This document shows positions 30,515 through 39,987 of a stretch of 64,000 nt of DNA, in pieces. The translations under genes and the position numbers were made by a program. The notes under the pieces are model-generated. The model made no database searches. It worked only from the letters and a program-made list of their open reading frames with translations, and was not told the DNA's origin. Origin of the DNA: Trebonia sp963785645. GTDB taxonomy: Bacteria > Actinomycetota > Actinomycetes > Streptosporangiales > Streptosporangiaceae. Where the stretch lies: contig CAWAWG010000021.1 in assembly GCA_963785645.1 (NCBI GenBank), positions 62,001-126,000 of the forward strand, written 5' to 3'. The stretch's first letter is position 1. Each line of letters begins with the position of its first letter.

Positions 30515-31993
30515 CTGGATGCGGTAGTCGTCGGCAGCGGCCCGAACGGGCTGGCCGCTGCCGTGACGCTGGCCGCCGCCGGGCTGCGGGTGCAGGTGAT
30601 CGAGGGGGCGCCGACGATCGGGGGCGGCTGCCGCACCGCTGAGCTGACCCTGCCCGGCCTCTGGCACGACGTGTGCTCGGCGGCGCATCCGCTGGCGCTC
30701 GCCTCGCCGTTCTTCCGGCGCTTCGACCTCGCCGCGCGCGGCGTGTCGTTCGCCTCGCCCGAGGTGCAGTTCGCCCAGCCGCTCGACGGCGGCCGGGCCG
30801 CGGTCGTCACCAGGTCGGTGGCGGGCACGGCCGAGCGGCTCGGGGCGGACGGCCCCGCCTACCGGCGGCTCTTCGGCCCGCTCACGGACCATTGCGACGA
30901 CCTGTGCGCATACGTGCTCGGGTCACTGCGCCGCCCGCCGCCGCACCCGGCGGTACTCGCGGCGTTCGGTGCGCGCGCGGTGCGGCCGGCGTCGGCGGTG
31001 GCCCGCCGCTGGCGCACTCCGCAGGCGCGGGCGCTCTTCGCGGGGGCCGCCGCCCACGCCATGCGGCCGCTGACCGCCGCGCCCACCGCCGGGGTGGGGC
31101 TCCTGCTGACCACGCTCGCGCACGCGGCCGGCTGGCCGGTGGCCGTGGGCGGCAGCGCGCGGATCACCGACGCGATGGCCGCCGCGGTGACCGCGGCGGG
31201 CGGCCGCGTGGAGACCGGCCGGTGGGTGAGTTCCCTGGCCGAGCTGCCGGCCGCGCGAGCCGTCCTGCTCGACGTGTCGCCCAGGTCGCTTGACGCGCTG
31301 GCCGGCGACCGGCTGCCCGCCGGATACCGGGCCGCGCTGCGCCGGTTCCGCTACGGTCCCGGTATCTGCAAGGCCGACTTCGCGCTGTCCGGCCCGGTGC
31401 CGTGGACCGATGACGACTGCCGCCGGGCCGGCACCCTCCACCTGGGCGGGACCTTCGAGGAGATCGCCGCGGCGGAGGCCGAGGTGAGCGCGGGCAGGCA
31501 CCCGCGGCGGCCTTACGTGCTCGTCGGGCAGCCGGGCGTCGCCGACTCGTCGCGTGCCCCGGCCGGGCAGCATGCCCTCTGGACCTACTGCCACGTGCCG
31601 TCCGGGTCCACCGTGAACATGGCCGACCGGATCGAGGCGCAGATCGAGCGGTTCGCACCGGGCTTCAGGGACCTCGTACTCGCCCGCGCGGTGCGGACCG
31701 CCGCCGACACCGAGGCGCACAACCCCAACTACGCGGGCGGCGACATCGGCGTCGGGCTGGCGACGCTCCGGCAGACCGTGCTGCGGCCGGTGGCGCGCTG
31801 GAACCCCTATCGCACCCCGCTCCCCGGTGTTTACCTGTGCTCGTCCGCGACCCCGCCCGGACCGGGCGTGCACGGCCGGTGCGGAGAACTCGCCGCGCTG
31901 ACCGCGCTGCGCGACGTCTTCGGCATCCGTACGCCGCCAGATATCGGCCCGGCCCGGCCAGAGTCAGGCGCCTACGTTCGGGATAACCAATGA
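30515..31993 (+). CDS. CrtI/PYROXD2-like FAD-dependent oxidoreductase
   Basis: About 492 residues. The FAD-binding N-terminus reads DAVVVGSGPNGLAAAVTLA, followed by GAPTIGGGCRTAEL. The C-terminus LCSSATPPGPGVHGRCGELA matches the phytoene-desaturase-like family. The product aligns from codon 30515, which is CTG rather than ATG or GTG. GAGGAGGAG ends 11 bases upstream, so either CTG is used or a base is wrong. The first ordinary start in frame, GTG 30563, would delete the dinucleotide fold. It lies 8 bp after the ABC ATPase. The reaction is not predictable; despite the nearby hopanoid operon it is not HpnE. Confidence 0.83.
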   Translation: MDAVVVGSGPNGLAAAVTLAAAGLRVQVIEGAPTIGGGCRTAELTLPGLWHDVCSAAHPLALASPFFRRFDLAARGVSFASPEVQFAQPLDGGRAAVVTRSVAGTAERLGADGPAYRRLFGPLTDHCDDLCAYVLGSLRRPPPHPAVLAAFGARAVRPASAVARRWRTPQARALFAGAAAHAMRPLTAAPTAGVGLLLTTLAHAAGWPVAVGGSARITDAMAAAVTAAGGRVETGRWVSSLAELPAARAVLLDVSPRSLDALAGDRLPAGYRAALRRFRYGPGICKADFALSGPVPWTDDDCRRAGTLHLGGTFEEIAAAEAEVSAGRHPRRPYVLVGQPGVADSSRAPAGQHALWTYCHVPSGSTVNMADRIEAQIERFAPGFRDLVLARAVRTAADTEAHNPNYAGGDIGVGLATLRQTVLRPVARWNPYRTPLPGVYLCSSATPPGPGVHGRCGELAALTALRDVFGIRTPPDIGPARPESGAYVRDNQ

Positions 31994-32052
31994 CCTCGGC
32001 CTGCTGGGTAGAACAGGAACCCGGGTAGAACAGGAGCAGGGTGCGGCCTTGA

Positions 32053-33715
32053 CTAAATGCCGGCCCCGCCGAATGCGGCCAGGAAGGCGGCGGTCGCGTT
32101 CGGGGTGTCGCCCGTCGTGTAACCCGGTATGTCCAGCGTCAGGGTTCCGCCGCCCTCGTTCCAGTAGATCACCGGGCCGGTAGCGCTGGCCTTGATCCAG
32201 GTGGCCATCGAGGTGATGAAGGAGGCGTCGTCGCCGCCGCCGTCGTTACTGCTGCTGCTGCAGAGTCCCCATTCGGGCAGGCCGATCTCTTTGCTGTGTG
32301 CCGCCGAAGGCGGCGAGCCAGTTCAGTCCGTAGCCCTGGTACGTCTGCCCGTTGATCGCGGCGGGTGCCTCCGCCGTGTAGCCGGTCGCGTTGACGCCCT
32401 CCTCCAGGTCGGTAAAGCGGGCGGCGTCGGTGGTCGACGAGCCGATCCCGTCGTAGGCGTCGAGTGCGACCATGTCGACGTAGCTGTCGCCCGGGTAGAA
32501 GTTCTCCAGATTGCCGCCGGTGCAGCTGGAGTTGCTGCTGTCGATCGGGTTCCAGATGAACTTGAAGTTCGCCCCGGTGACGCTCCGCATGCTAGTGACG
32601 ATCTGCTGGAAGGCCGGGACGAAGTCGTTCGCCCAGCTGGACAGCCCGGTCCCTTGCTCGTTGCAGATGCCCCAGCCCATCCAGTCGGCGTTGAATTCCC
32701 AGCCGAGCCGGATGTAGGAGGTACCGAACCCCGCGTTCACCAGGTTCTGCGCCAGGGTGGTGAAGTAGCTGTCGGCGCCGCCGCTCGCGACTAGGGCGTA
32801 ATCCGACGTGTTCGTGGTGCACTGCGTTGACGGGGCACCGCACGGCACCATGGGGACGCCCCAGACCATCTCGAACGGGCTGCCCTTCCAGTCGGAAAGC
32901 TGCCACGGGTCACTGATGGTTGACCAGGATGTGGCGTCGATGAAGTCCTCCGCGTACTTGACCGAGCTTGCCGATCCAAGCCAGGTGGCGGCGGTCTCAA
33001 TGCCGGTCGGGCTGGAGTTGCCGTCGTAGAAACCCAGCCCGAGTGCACTGGCGGACGACCCGCTGGCGGTGCCGGTCGAGGAGACGGTCGGCGTGCTGGT
33101 CGGCGTGCTGGAGGTGTCAGTCGGAGAAGAGCTGGGAGTGCCGGTCGAGGTGCTTGAGCTATCGCTGGGAGAGGCGGCAGGAGCAGTGGTCGATGTGTCA
33201 GCGCTGGCGGTGGGCGAGGTAGACGACGCGTCAGAGCTGGGGGTGGTAGACGTACTGGCGGCGGCAGACGTGGACGATGCGCCCGAGCCGGGAGTGGGAG
33301 AAGCGGCCCGAGCGGTGGACTGCACCGGTTCAGGCTCGCGGTTAATTACCGGGGTATCGGTGCTGGCCGCGGCTGTCGGCGCCATGAGCGAACCATGAGG
33401 ATCGGCCGATGCCGTGGGCGAAGTATCGGAAGGGATTCCTCCCTGGCCGGGGAGAGCGGCCGAGGAAGAGGCGGTCACGAGGTTAGGGATGCTGCGCTCG
33501 GCCGCAGGCGTGACCTCCGTGCCAGAAAAGCAGGCTACCCAGTAAAGACTTGCCGCCGCCCCGGCTACCACCACGGCCAGCACCAACCGATGCCATTCAG
33601 CAAGGTGAGGACGCTTTACAGAAACAAAACGGGGAAGCTTTACAGAAAAACGGGGAAGCTTTACAGAAACAAGCCTTCTCAGCATTAGCGCAAAACCTGT
33701 CCTAAAAGAAGCCAT
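32053..33715 (-). CDS. Secreted or anchored GH26-like glycoside hydrolase (one frameshift)
   Basis: Probable endo-beta-mannanase-like enzyme acting outside the cell. A short basic N-terminus with a repeated SVKLPRF segment precedes one membrane span or signal (LVLAVVVAGAAASLYWVACF). A Ser/Thr/Pro linker of about 150 residues follows, then the catalytic domain. IRLGWEFNADWMGWG carries the likely acid/base Glu, and after the frameshift near 32305 IGLPEWGLCSSS carries the likely nucleophile Glu. It ends VIYWNEGGGTLTLDIPGY to TAG 32053. One base restores the frame at the GCC/GGC-rich shift point. The start at 33715 is a choice; the frame is open to ATG 33838. GH26 is the best guess; substrate unproven. 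Confidence 0.78.
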
Positions 33716-34114
33716 CCGGGGCGCACGGCAACGTCGGAGCCTGAGTGGCCAGTCCTTCACCGGTCCGAAGCACCTGTATCGTACATCTTCCCCCATGCTT
33801 CCCCTAAGCCGCATAAGGAAAAATGGCCATTGTTGCACTGAAGTGATACCGTCGAAACTATATCGGACATCTAGGCATTAACGACGCACGAGGCGACGAA
33901 ATTCGGGCCCCTCGGGCGGTGGAGCGACCCGAATCGCGACCGTGGCGCGGATCTGCCTGCGCTCCTGCGACTGCGACGCCAGGAACGTCGCCACCTGGTT
34001 CGCGCGGGCAGGCCAGCCTGACGCGGATCCCGAGGCAATCATTCACCTTCCATTTACCTAGCCGACATTAAGTATTCGGGTTCAGCTGTCTGCCTGCAGC
34101 TTTAGGTTGGGAGC

Positions 34115-35596
34115 ATGGGGGGTTCTACAGCTGCTGGTGGCGAGTTCTCGGCCCTGGACCAGGCCGGGATATCGCGGTTCCAGCTAAAGATCATGTTCGT
34201 TTCCGGCATGGGCTTCTTCACCGACGCCTACGACCTGTTCGTCATCGGCATCGTGGTGTCCCTGATCAAGACCCAGTGGGCGCTGTCCACGAACCAGACG
34301 TCGTGGCTGAACTCCGCGACCCTGCTCGCCTCGGCGGTGGGCGCGATCGTGTTCGGCCGGGTCGCCGACATGCTGGGACGGAAGAAGATCTACGGCTACG
34401 AGGTGCTGATCCTCGCGGTCGGCGCGATCGCGTCGGCGTTCGCGCCGAACTACACGTTCCTGCTCATCTGCCGGATCGTCCTCGGCATCGGCATCGGCGG
34501 GGACTACCCGGTGTCGGCGACGATCATGAGCGAGTACTCCGGCAAGCGGTCCCGCGGCCGGATGGTCGGCCTGGTCTTCGCGATGCAGGGCGCGGGCCTG
34601 ATCGTCGGGCCGCTGATCGCCTCGATCCTGCTCGCCTCGGGCATGTCGGACAACCTCGTCTGGCGGCTGCTGCTCGGCTTCGGTGCGATACCCGGCCTGG
34701 CGGTGTTCTACCTGCGCCGCCAGATCCACGAGACGCCGCGGTTCGCGATGGCCGGCGGCGCGGCCGACGAGGCCGAGGCCGCCATCGCCGCCGCGACCAG
34801 CGGCAGCGGAGCGGGCGGCAGCGAGGCCGGCGGCAAGGGGAGGCCGGCGGCAAGGGACGGTGAGCACCGCCCAGGAATCCAAGGCCCGGCATTCGCAGGG
34901 GTGGCAAGCGGCTACATCAAGCTGTTCACCAATAGGCGGCTGCTGATCTGGCTCCTGGGCACCGCCGGCGGCTGGCTGCTGCTCGACTTCTGCTACTACG
35001 GCAACACGATTTCCGCGCCGGAGATACTCAAGCTGATCAACCCGCACGCCAGCCTGCTGGAGAATACGCTGCTCCAGCTCGGGATCTTCGCGGTGTTCGC
35101 GATACCGGGATACATAGTGGCGATCCTGCTGCTCGACAAGACCGGCCGCCGCAGCATCCAGATACTCGGGTTCGGCATGATGGCGCTGATGTTCCTGATC
35201 ATCGGGCTCATCCCGGCCATCGCCAAGCACGTGCTGCCGTTCGTCCTGTTGTACGGGGTCAGCTATTTCTTCACCGAATTCGGGCCGAACACCACCACGT
35301 TCATCTACCCGGCCGAGGTGTTCCCGGTCGACGTCCGGACCACCGGCCACGGCATATCCGCCGGAGCGGGCAAGCTGGGCGCGTTCGCGGGCGCGTTCCT
35401 GTTCCCCGATTTCCTGGCCGTCACGCTCGGCCTGAACCGGGCGATGCTCATCGCCGGGATCGTCGCGGCCGTGGGCATGCTGCTGACTATCGCGACACTG
35501 CCGGAGACGAAGGGCATGAGCCTGGAACAGATCGAGGAGCAAGCCTACGCGCCGGGGCCCGCCAGGCTCAGGGCCGAGACTCAGCCTGCAACCTGA
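34115..35596 (+). CDS. MFS transporter, phosphate:H+ symporter-like subfamily
   Basis: A 493-residue permease with twelve predicted spans. Motif A is FGRVADMLGRKKIYGYE and the fourth helix reads IVLGIGIGGDYPVSATIMSE, a form typical of the PHS (phosphate:proton symporter) group. The central loop (about residues 210-270) is unusually long and Gly/Ala/Ser-rich. The second half has LLLDKTGRRSIQILGFG and FTEFGPNTTTFIYPAEVFP. The family carries phosphate or organic acids; which one cannot be told. ATG 34115 is preceded by TTGGGAGC. A universal stress protein gene follows 16 bp downstream, probably in the same transcript. Confidence 0.88.
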   Translation: MGGSTAAGGEFSALDQAGISRFQLKIMFVSGMGFFTDAYDLFVIGIVVSLIKTQWALSTNQTSWLNSATLLASAVGAIVFGRVADMLGRKKIYGYEVLILAVGAIASAFAPNYTFLLICRIVLGIGIGGDYPVSATIMSEYSGKRSRGRMVGLVFAMQGAGLIVGPLIASILLASGMSDNLVWRLLLGFGAIPGLAVFYLRRQIHETPRFAMAGGAADEAEAAIAAATSGSGAGGSEAGGKGRPAARDGEHRPGIQGPAFAGVASGYIKLFTNRRLLIWLLGTAGGWLLLDFCYYGNTISAPEILKLINPHASLLENTLLQLGIFAVFAIPGYIVAILLLDKTGRRSIQILGFGMMALMFLIIGLIPAIAKHVLPFVLLYGVSYFFTEFGPNTTTFIYPAEVFPVDVRTTGHGISAGAGKLGAFAGAFLFPDFLAVTLGLNRAMLIAGIVAAVGMLLTIATLPETKGMSLEQIEEQAYAPGPARLRAETQPAT

Positions 35597-35612
35597 CACT
35601 GCTGGGGATCTG

Positions 35613-36062
35613 ATGACATACACCATCGTGGTCGGCATCGACGGATCGAGACACAGCGAAGCGGCGCTGAACTGGGCGCTCACGGAGGCCGAGGCGAAGC
35701 AGGGCGAGGTGACCGCCGTATTCGCCTGGCAGGTCCCGTTCCTGTCGTTCCCCGGCGCCTTTGACAAAGACGAATTGGAGCAGGCGGCAAAGGACTTCCT
35801 GGTCGAGACGATCAGCGCGATCGCGCCGTCGCCGCCGGTTCCGCTGCGGCCGCTGGTGGCCGAGGGAGACCCGGCTGAATCGCTGGTCGTGGCCTCGAAG
35901 GACGCCGATCAGCTGGTCATCGGCACCCGCGGCCGGTCACCGTTCATGGGCGCCGTGCTCGGCGCGGTCAGCCTGCGCTGCGCGGCCGCTGCCAGGTGCC
36001 CGGTGACCCTCGTCAAGTTGCCCGGCGAGGGCCAAGAAAACCTGCCGCAAGCCGGCGACTGA
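35613..36062 (+). CDS. Universal stress protein (UspA family)
   Basis: A 149-residue single-domain protein. It starts with MTYTIVVGIDGSRHSEAALNW and ends with the ATP-binding loop VIGTRGRSPFMGAVLGAVS, so it is of the ATP-binding type. Its role is usually in stress or dormancy signalling in the cytoplasm. The close spacing behind the MFS gene suggests a link to that transporter, an inference from position. Confidence 0.92.
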   Translation: MTYTIVVGIDGSRHSEAALNWALTEAEAKQGEVTAVFAWQVPFLSFPGAFDKDELEQAAKDFLVETISAIAPSPPVPLRPLVAEGDPAESLVVASKDADQLVIGTRGRSPFMGAVLGAVSLRCAAAARCPVTLVKLPGEGQENLPQAGD

Positions 36063-36253
36063 TCCGCCGGCCCCTCCCCGCCGCGTTCTGCCGCGGCCGA
36101 GCATTTAGCGCTGCCTTGCCGATCGCCTGCGTCCCTTGAGACCGTCGAATCCGCAAGACGAATGATGGATATCCGTATCTCGTGGTTGACCTTATGATGT
36201 CGGCTATAGCCTAATTACTTAGAACGATTAATGAGGGTGCCTGTCCGTCCCGG

Positions 36254-36285
36254 AGGCGTCGCTTTAATACGCGACGCCTTTTTTT
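36254..36285 (+). terminator. Strong Rho-independent terminator
   Basis: AGGCGTCGC pairs with GCGACGCCT across a short AT loop and is followed by seven T residues. This is the clearest terminator in the window. It lies about 190 bp after the stress protein gene, so it may end that transcript or terminate a short leader or small RNA starting in the AT-rich stretch near 36180-36230. Confidence 0.85.
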
Positions 36286-36433
36286 ATGCCACCGATCCGC
36301 CAGCCTTATCGCTGGCGAATTCGCTGTGTCGTCCAGCCATATGCGACGACCAGTGGAGCAACGTATTGCTGCAGGTAGCGGCCTGCGTCAGCGGCCGCTG
36401 GCTTGCGTTATATGACAGGAGTGTTCAACACCG

Positions 36434-38629
36434 ATGGGCGTTTCATCTCATGGGATCCGCGTCCTGGGCGATCTCAGGACAAGACGGCAGCGGGCGATCG
36501 GCGCGGCGGCCGTCGGCCGGGTGCGGGCGCGCGCTCGCGCAGGCGGCCGGATAGCGCTCGCGCTCGCGCTAGCCACGACGGCGCTGCTGGCTTCCGCGGC
36601 CGCGGTTCGCCCGCAGGCTGCCCTGGCCGCACCCAGTAGCAGCGCCGGCGCAAGTGATAGCGCCGCCAGCTCACCTGATAGCGGCGCGCTCAGCAACCTC
36701 GCGCAGGAGCCGTACATGGGGTGGACGAGCTGGGACCTGGAGGCGACGACCTACCCGGGGGTAGACCCCAGCGGGACCGGGAGCTGGCTGACCGAGCAGC
36801 ACGTGCTGCAGCAGGCCGACGCGATGGCGGCGAAGCTCAAGCAGTACGGCTACGACTACGTCGACATCGACGCGGGCTGGACTGACTCCTTCGACTCCTA
36901 CGGCCGACCGGTCGCCAATCCGGCGACGTTCCCCGACGGCATCGCGTACATCGCCAGCCACGTTCACAAGGAGGGACTCAAGCTCGGCATCTACATCGCG
37001 GTGGGGCTTGCCCCGGCCGCCTACAACGACGGCAACACGCCGATCTACGGCGCGCCGGGCTGTTACACGCGGGACATCGTCTACCCGGACCTGCGGCTCA
37101 CGAACGGCTGGAACGACGCGTACCAGATCGAACTACGCGAGCCCGTGCGCGCAGGCGTACGTCGAACTCGATCGCCGACGAGTTCGCGAGCTGGGGCGTC
37201 GACTTCGTCAAGCTGGACGGCGTCGGCCCGGGATCGTTCCAGGGCGGCGCGAACCACGACAACACGCCCGGACGTCGCCGCGTGGTCCCAGGCGCTGAAA
37301 GCGACCGGGCGGCCGATGCAGTTCATGATCTCGTGGGCGCTCAGCCACGACGACGCGAGCACCTGGGAGCAGTACACCAACGGCTGGCGGATCGACACCG
37401 ACGTCGACTGTTACTGCAGCACGCTGGTGACCTGGGATAATTCGGTCAAGGAGCGCTGGGATGACGTGGTCCAGTGGATACCGGACGCGGGCCCGGGCAC
37501 TGGAACAACCTCGACTCGCTGGATGTCGGCAACGGCACGATGGACGGCCTGACCGACGCCGAGCGGCAGAGCTACATGACCCTGTGGGCCATCGAGGCCG
37601 CACCGCTGTATACCGGCGACGACCTGACCAAGCTCGACAGCTACGGCCTGTCCCTGCTGACCAACCGCGAGGTCATCGCGGTGGACCAGGCGGGCAACCC
37701 GGCCAAGCCGGTCAGCCAGCGCACCAACCAGCAGGTCTGGTACGCCAGGAACAGCGACGGCAGCTACACCGTGGCCCTGTTCAACCTGGACTCCACCGCC
37801 GGCCCGTCGCCGCCAACTGGAGCGACCTCGGGATCACCGGGCAGGCCTCCGTCCGCGACCTGTGGAGCCAGCGCAACCTGGGCAGCCATCACCGGGAGCT
37901 TCTCGGCGCCACCCTGCCCGCCCACGGCTCGCGCCTGCTCCGCATCACCCCCGACAACGCCTCCGCCAACAACCCGGCGATGCCGGCGAACCTGCACGGC
38001 ACCGCGTCCACCGCGTCCAGCGTCTCCCTCGCCTGGGACCCGTCCCAGGCCAACGGGCACGCCGCCAGCGGCTACACGGTGTACGTGGACGGGAAGAAGA
38101 CCGCGTCGGCCAGCCAGCCCTCGGTCACGCTGAGCGGTCTCGCACCCGCGACGACCTATCAGCTCAGGGTCGCGGCGGACGGGCTTGGCGGCCGTACGTC
38201 GGCGCTGAGCCAGACCCTGACGCTGACCACGCCCGCCGCGAGCGGCCCGGCGACGTACGAGGCGGAATCGTCGGCCAACACGATCGGCGGCGGTGCCGCG
38301 GTCTGCAGCTGCTCGGGCTGCTCGGGCGGCGCGAAGGTCGGCTACCTCGGCGGCACCGGGTACCTAACCTTCAACGACGTGGTTGCCCCGCGTCGCGGGC
38401 ACCTACCTCATGCAGGTTTCCTACGTGGACGGCGACTCCAGCCGGCCGGGAGTGGTCACGGTCAACGGCACATCGTCGTTCGACCTGCCGCTGCCCGGAA
38501 CCGACGACAACAACTGGGACGCGTCCGCAGACGGCCACCGTCCCCGTCCAGCTCAACGCCGGCGACAACACCATCGAGTTCGGTAACCCCACCGCCAACG
38601 TCTACGACGTCGACAAGATCGCGGTCTGA
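36434..38629 (+). CDS. Secreted GH27 alpha-galactosidase with Fn3 and CBM domains (about six frameshifts)
   Basis: Hydrolyses terminal alpha-galactosides outside the cell. Domain order: signal region (ALALATTALLASAAA), GH27 barrel starting EPYMGWTSWDLEA with YGYDYVDIDAGWTDSF, nucleophile Asp in VDFVKLDGVGPG (near 37210), acid/base region WRIDTDVDCYC, and EAAPLYTGDDLTKLD. A fibronectin type III-like domain (PANLHGTASTASSVSLAWD) follows, then a CBM35/CBM6-like domain from TYEAESSANTIGG to NVYDVDKIAV. Frame changes lie near 37140, 37255, 37490, 37815, 38390 and 38525; similarity resumes at once each time. The start ATG 36434 is the first in frame; a later Met is possible. Confidence 0.86.
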
Positions 38630-38806
38630 CCGTCCGCACCTCACCGGCGCGCGCCCACCGGCGCGCGCCGGTGGGCGGTCGGTATCGGGTCGGCCGTAAT
38701 CCACGCGGAGTTTTCCGGCAAATCTTCACGAAATGATTGACAGTGGATAGTTTGGGAGCGTCTGTGCGGTAGGCCCGGTGGGACGGGATTGGAGCCACGG
38801 GAAGCG

Positions 38807-39972
38807 ATGGAACCGCTGCGGGTCGGTGACCCACGCCAGGTTGGCGTCTATCAGCTGGTCAGCCGGCTGCGGAGACGGTGGGATGGGGCAGGTGTTCCTC
38901 GGGCTCTCGCCCGGCGGGCGCCCGGTCGCGGTGAAGCTGATCCGCCCCGAGTTCGCCGCCGACGTTGAGTTCCGGAGCCGATTCGCGCGCGAGGTGGACG
39001 CCGCCCGGCGGGTAGGCGGGTTCCACACCGCGCCCGTCGTCGACGCTGACCCGTATGACAACCCGCCGTGGATGGTCACCGCCTATATCGCCGGGCCGTC
39101 CCTGCAGGCGGTGGTGACCGACAACGGGCCGCTGGCTCCCGGCGACCGTGTCCAGGCTGGGAGCCGCGCTGACCGAGGGACTGGCCGCGATCCACCGCAG
39201 CGGTCTTGTCCACCGCGACCTCAAGCCCGGCAACATCATCATGGCCGACGACGGGCCGCGGATCATCGACTTCGGCATCGCGCAGGCGGTAGGTGCCACG
39301 TCGCTGACCACACCGGGCACGGTGATCGGCACCTACTCGTTCATGTCGCCCGAGCAGGTCCGCGCCGACACCGCCACCCCGGAGAGCGACGTGTTCGCCC
39401 TCGGCTGCGTCCTCGCCTACGCCGCCACCGGCCGCGCCCCGTTCGAGGCCTCCAACGGGGCGGCGATCATCTACCGGGTCCTGAACGAGCCGCCCGACCT
39501 GGGTGACCTGGAGCCTGGCCTGCTCCGGGAGACGCTGGCAGCGTGCCTGGCGAAGGAGCCGGAGCGGCGGCCGCTGCCGTCGGACCTGCTCGCCCGGTTC
39601 GCCGCCGGTCTTCCTTCCCGGTCGGCCCCGGCGCCCGGCGACACCCTCGTGTCGGACACGCCGGGCGCACGCGAGCCCGTCAGCGACCTCGTCCCCGGTC
39701 CCGGCCCAGTGCTGCAGAGGCCAGTGCTGCAAGGGCCAGTGGTGCAGGGGCCAGCGGTCCCCAATGCCGTGGCCGCGGATGTGGCGGTCCCGGACAAGGC
39801 AGTCCCGGACGTGGTGGTTCCCGGCGTCCTCGCCCCGGGAGCCGAGGTCAACGTGGAACAAGTTACCGCAGAACATCACGAAAGCGTCACAATCAGACAG
39901 GAAGCAAACGCTTCGCCGGGCAGCGTCGTAATCCAGGTAGCGGGTAACGCGAGAATCGGCGACGACACGTAA
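38807..39972 (+). CDS. Ser/Thr protein kinase with C-terminal VVIQV motif (two frameshifts)
   Basis: Hanks-type kinase without a visible membrane span. It starts MEPLRVGDPRQVGVYQLV (ATG 38807). After a shift near 38865 it continues GGMGQVFLGLSPGGRPVAVK (glycine loop, catalytic Lys). After a shift near 39150 come GLVHRDLKPGNIIMAD, IIDFGIAQA and GTYSFMSPEQV. The C-terminus is a low-complexity Pro/Val-rich linker with PVLQRPVLQGPVVQGP repeats. It ends in a short segment, SVVIQVAGNARIGDD (39922-39966), just before the stop. The next gene starts 15 bp downstream and has a matching segment near its N-terminus. I infer that the kinase is the effector or modifier partner of that STAND protein. Confidence 0.85.
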
Positions 39973-39987
39973 GGCGGCCTGGCCCCG

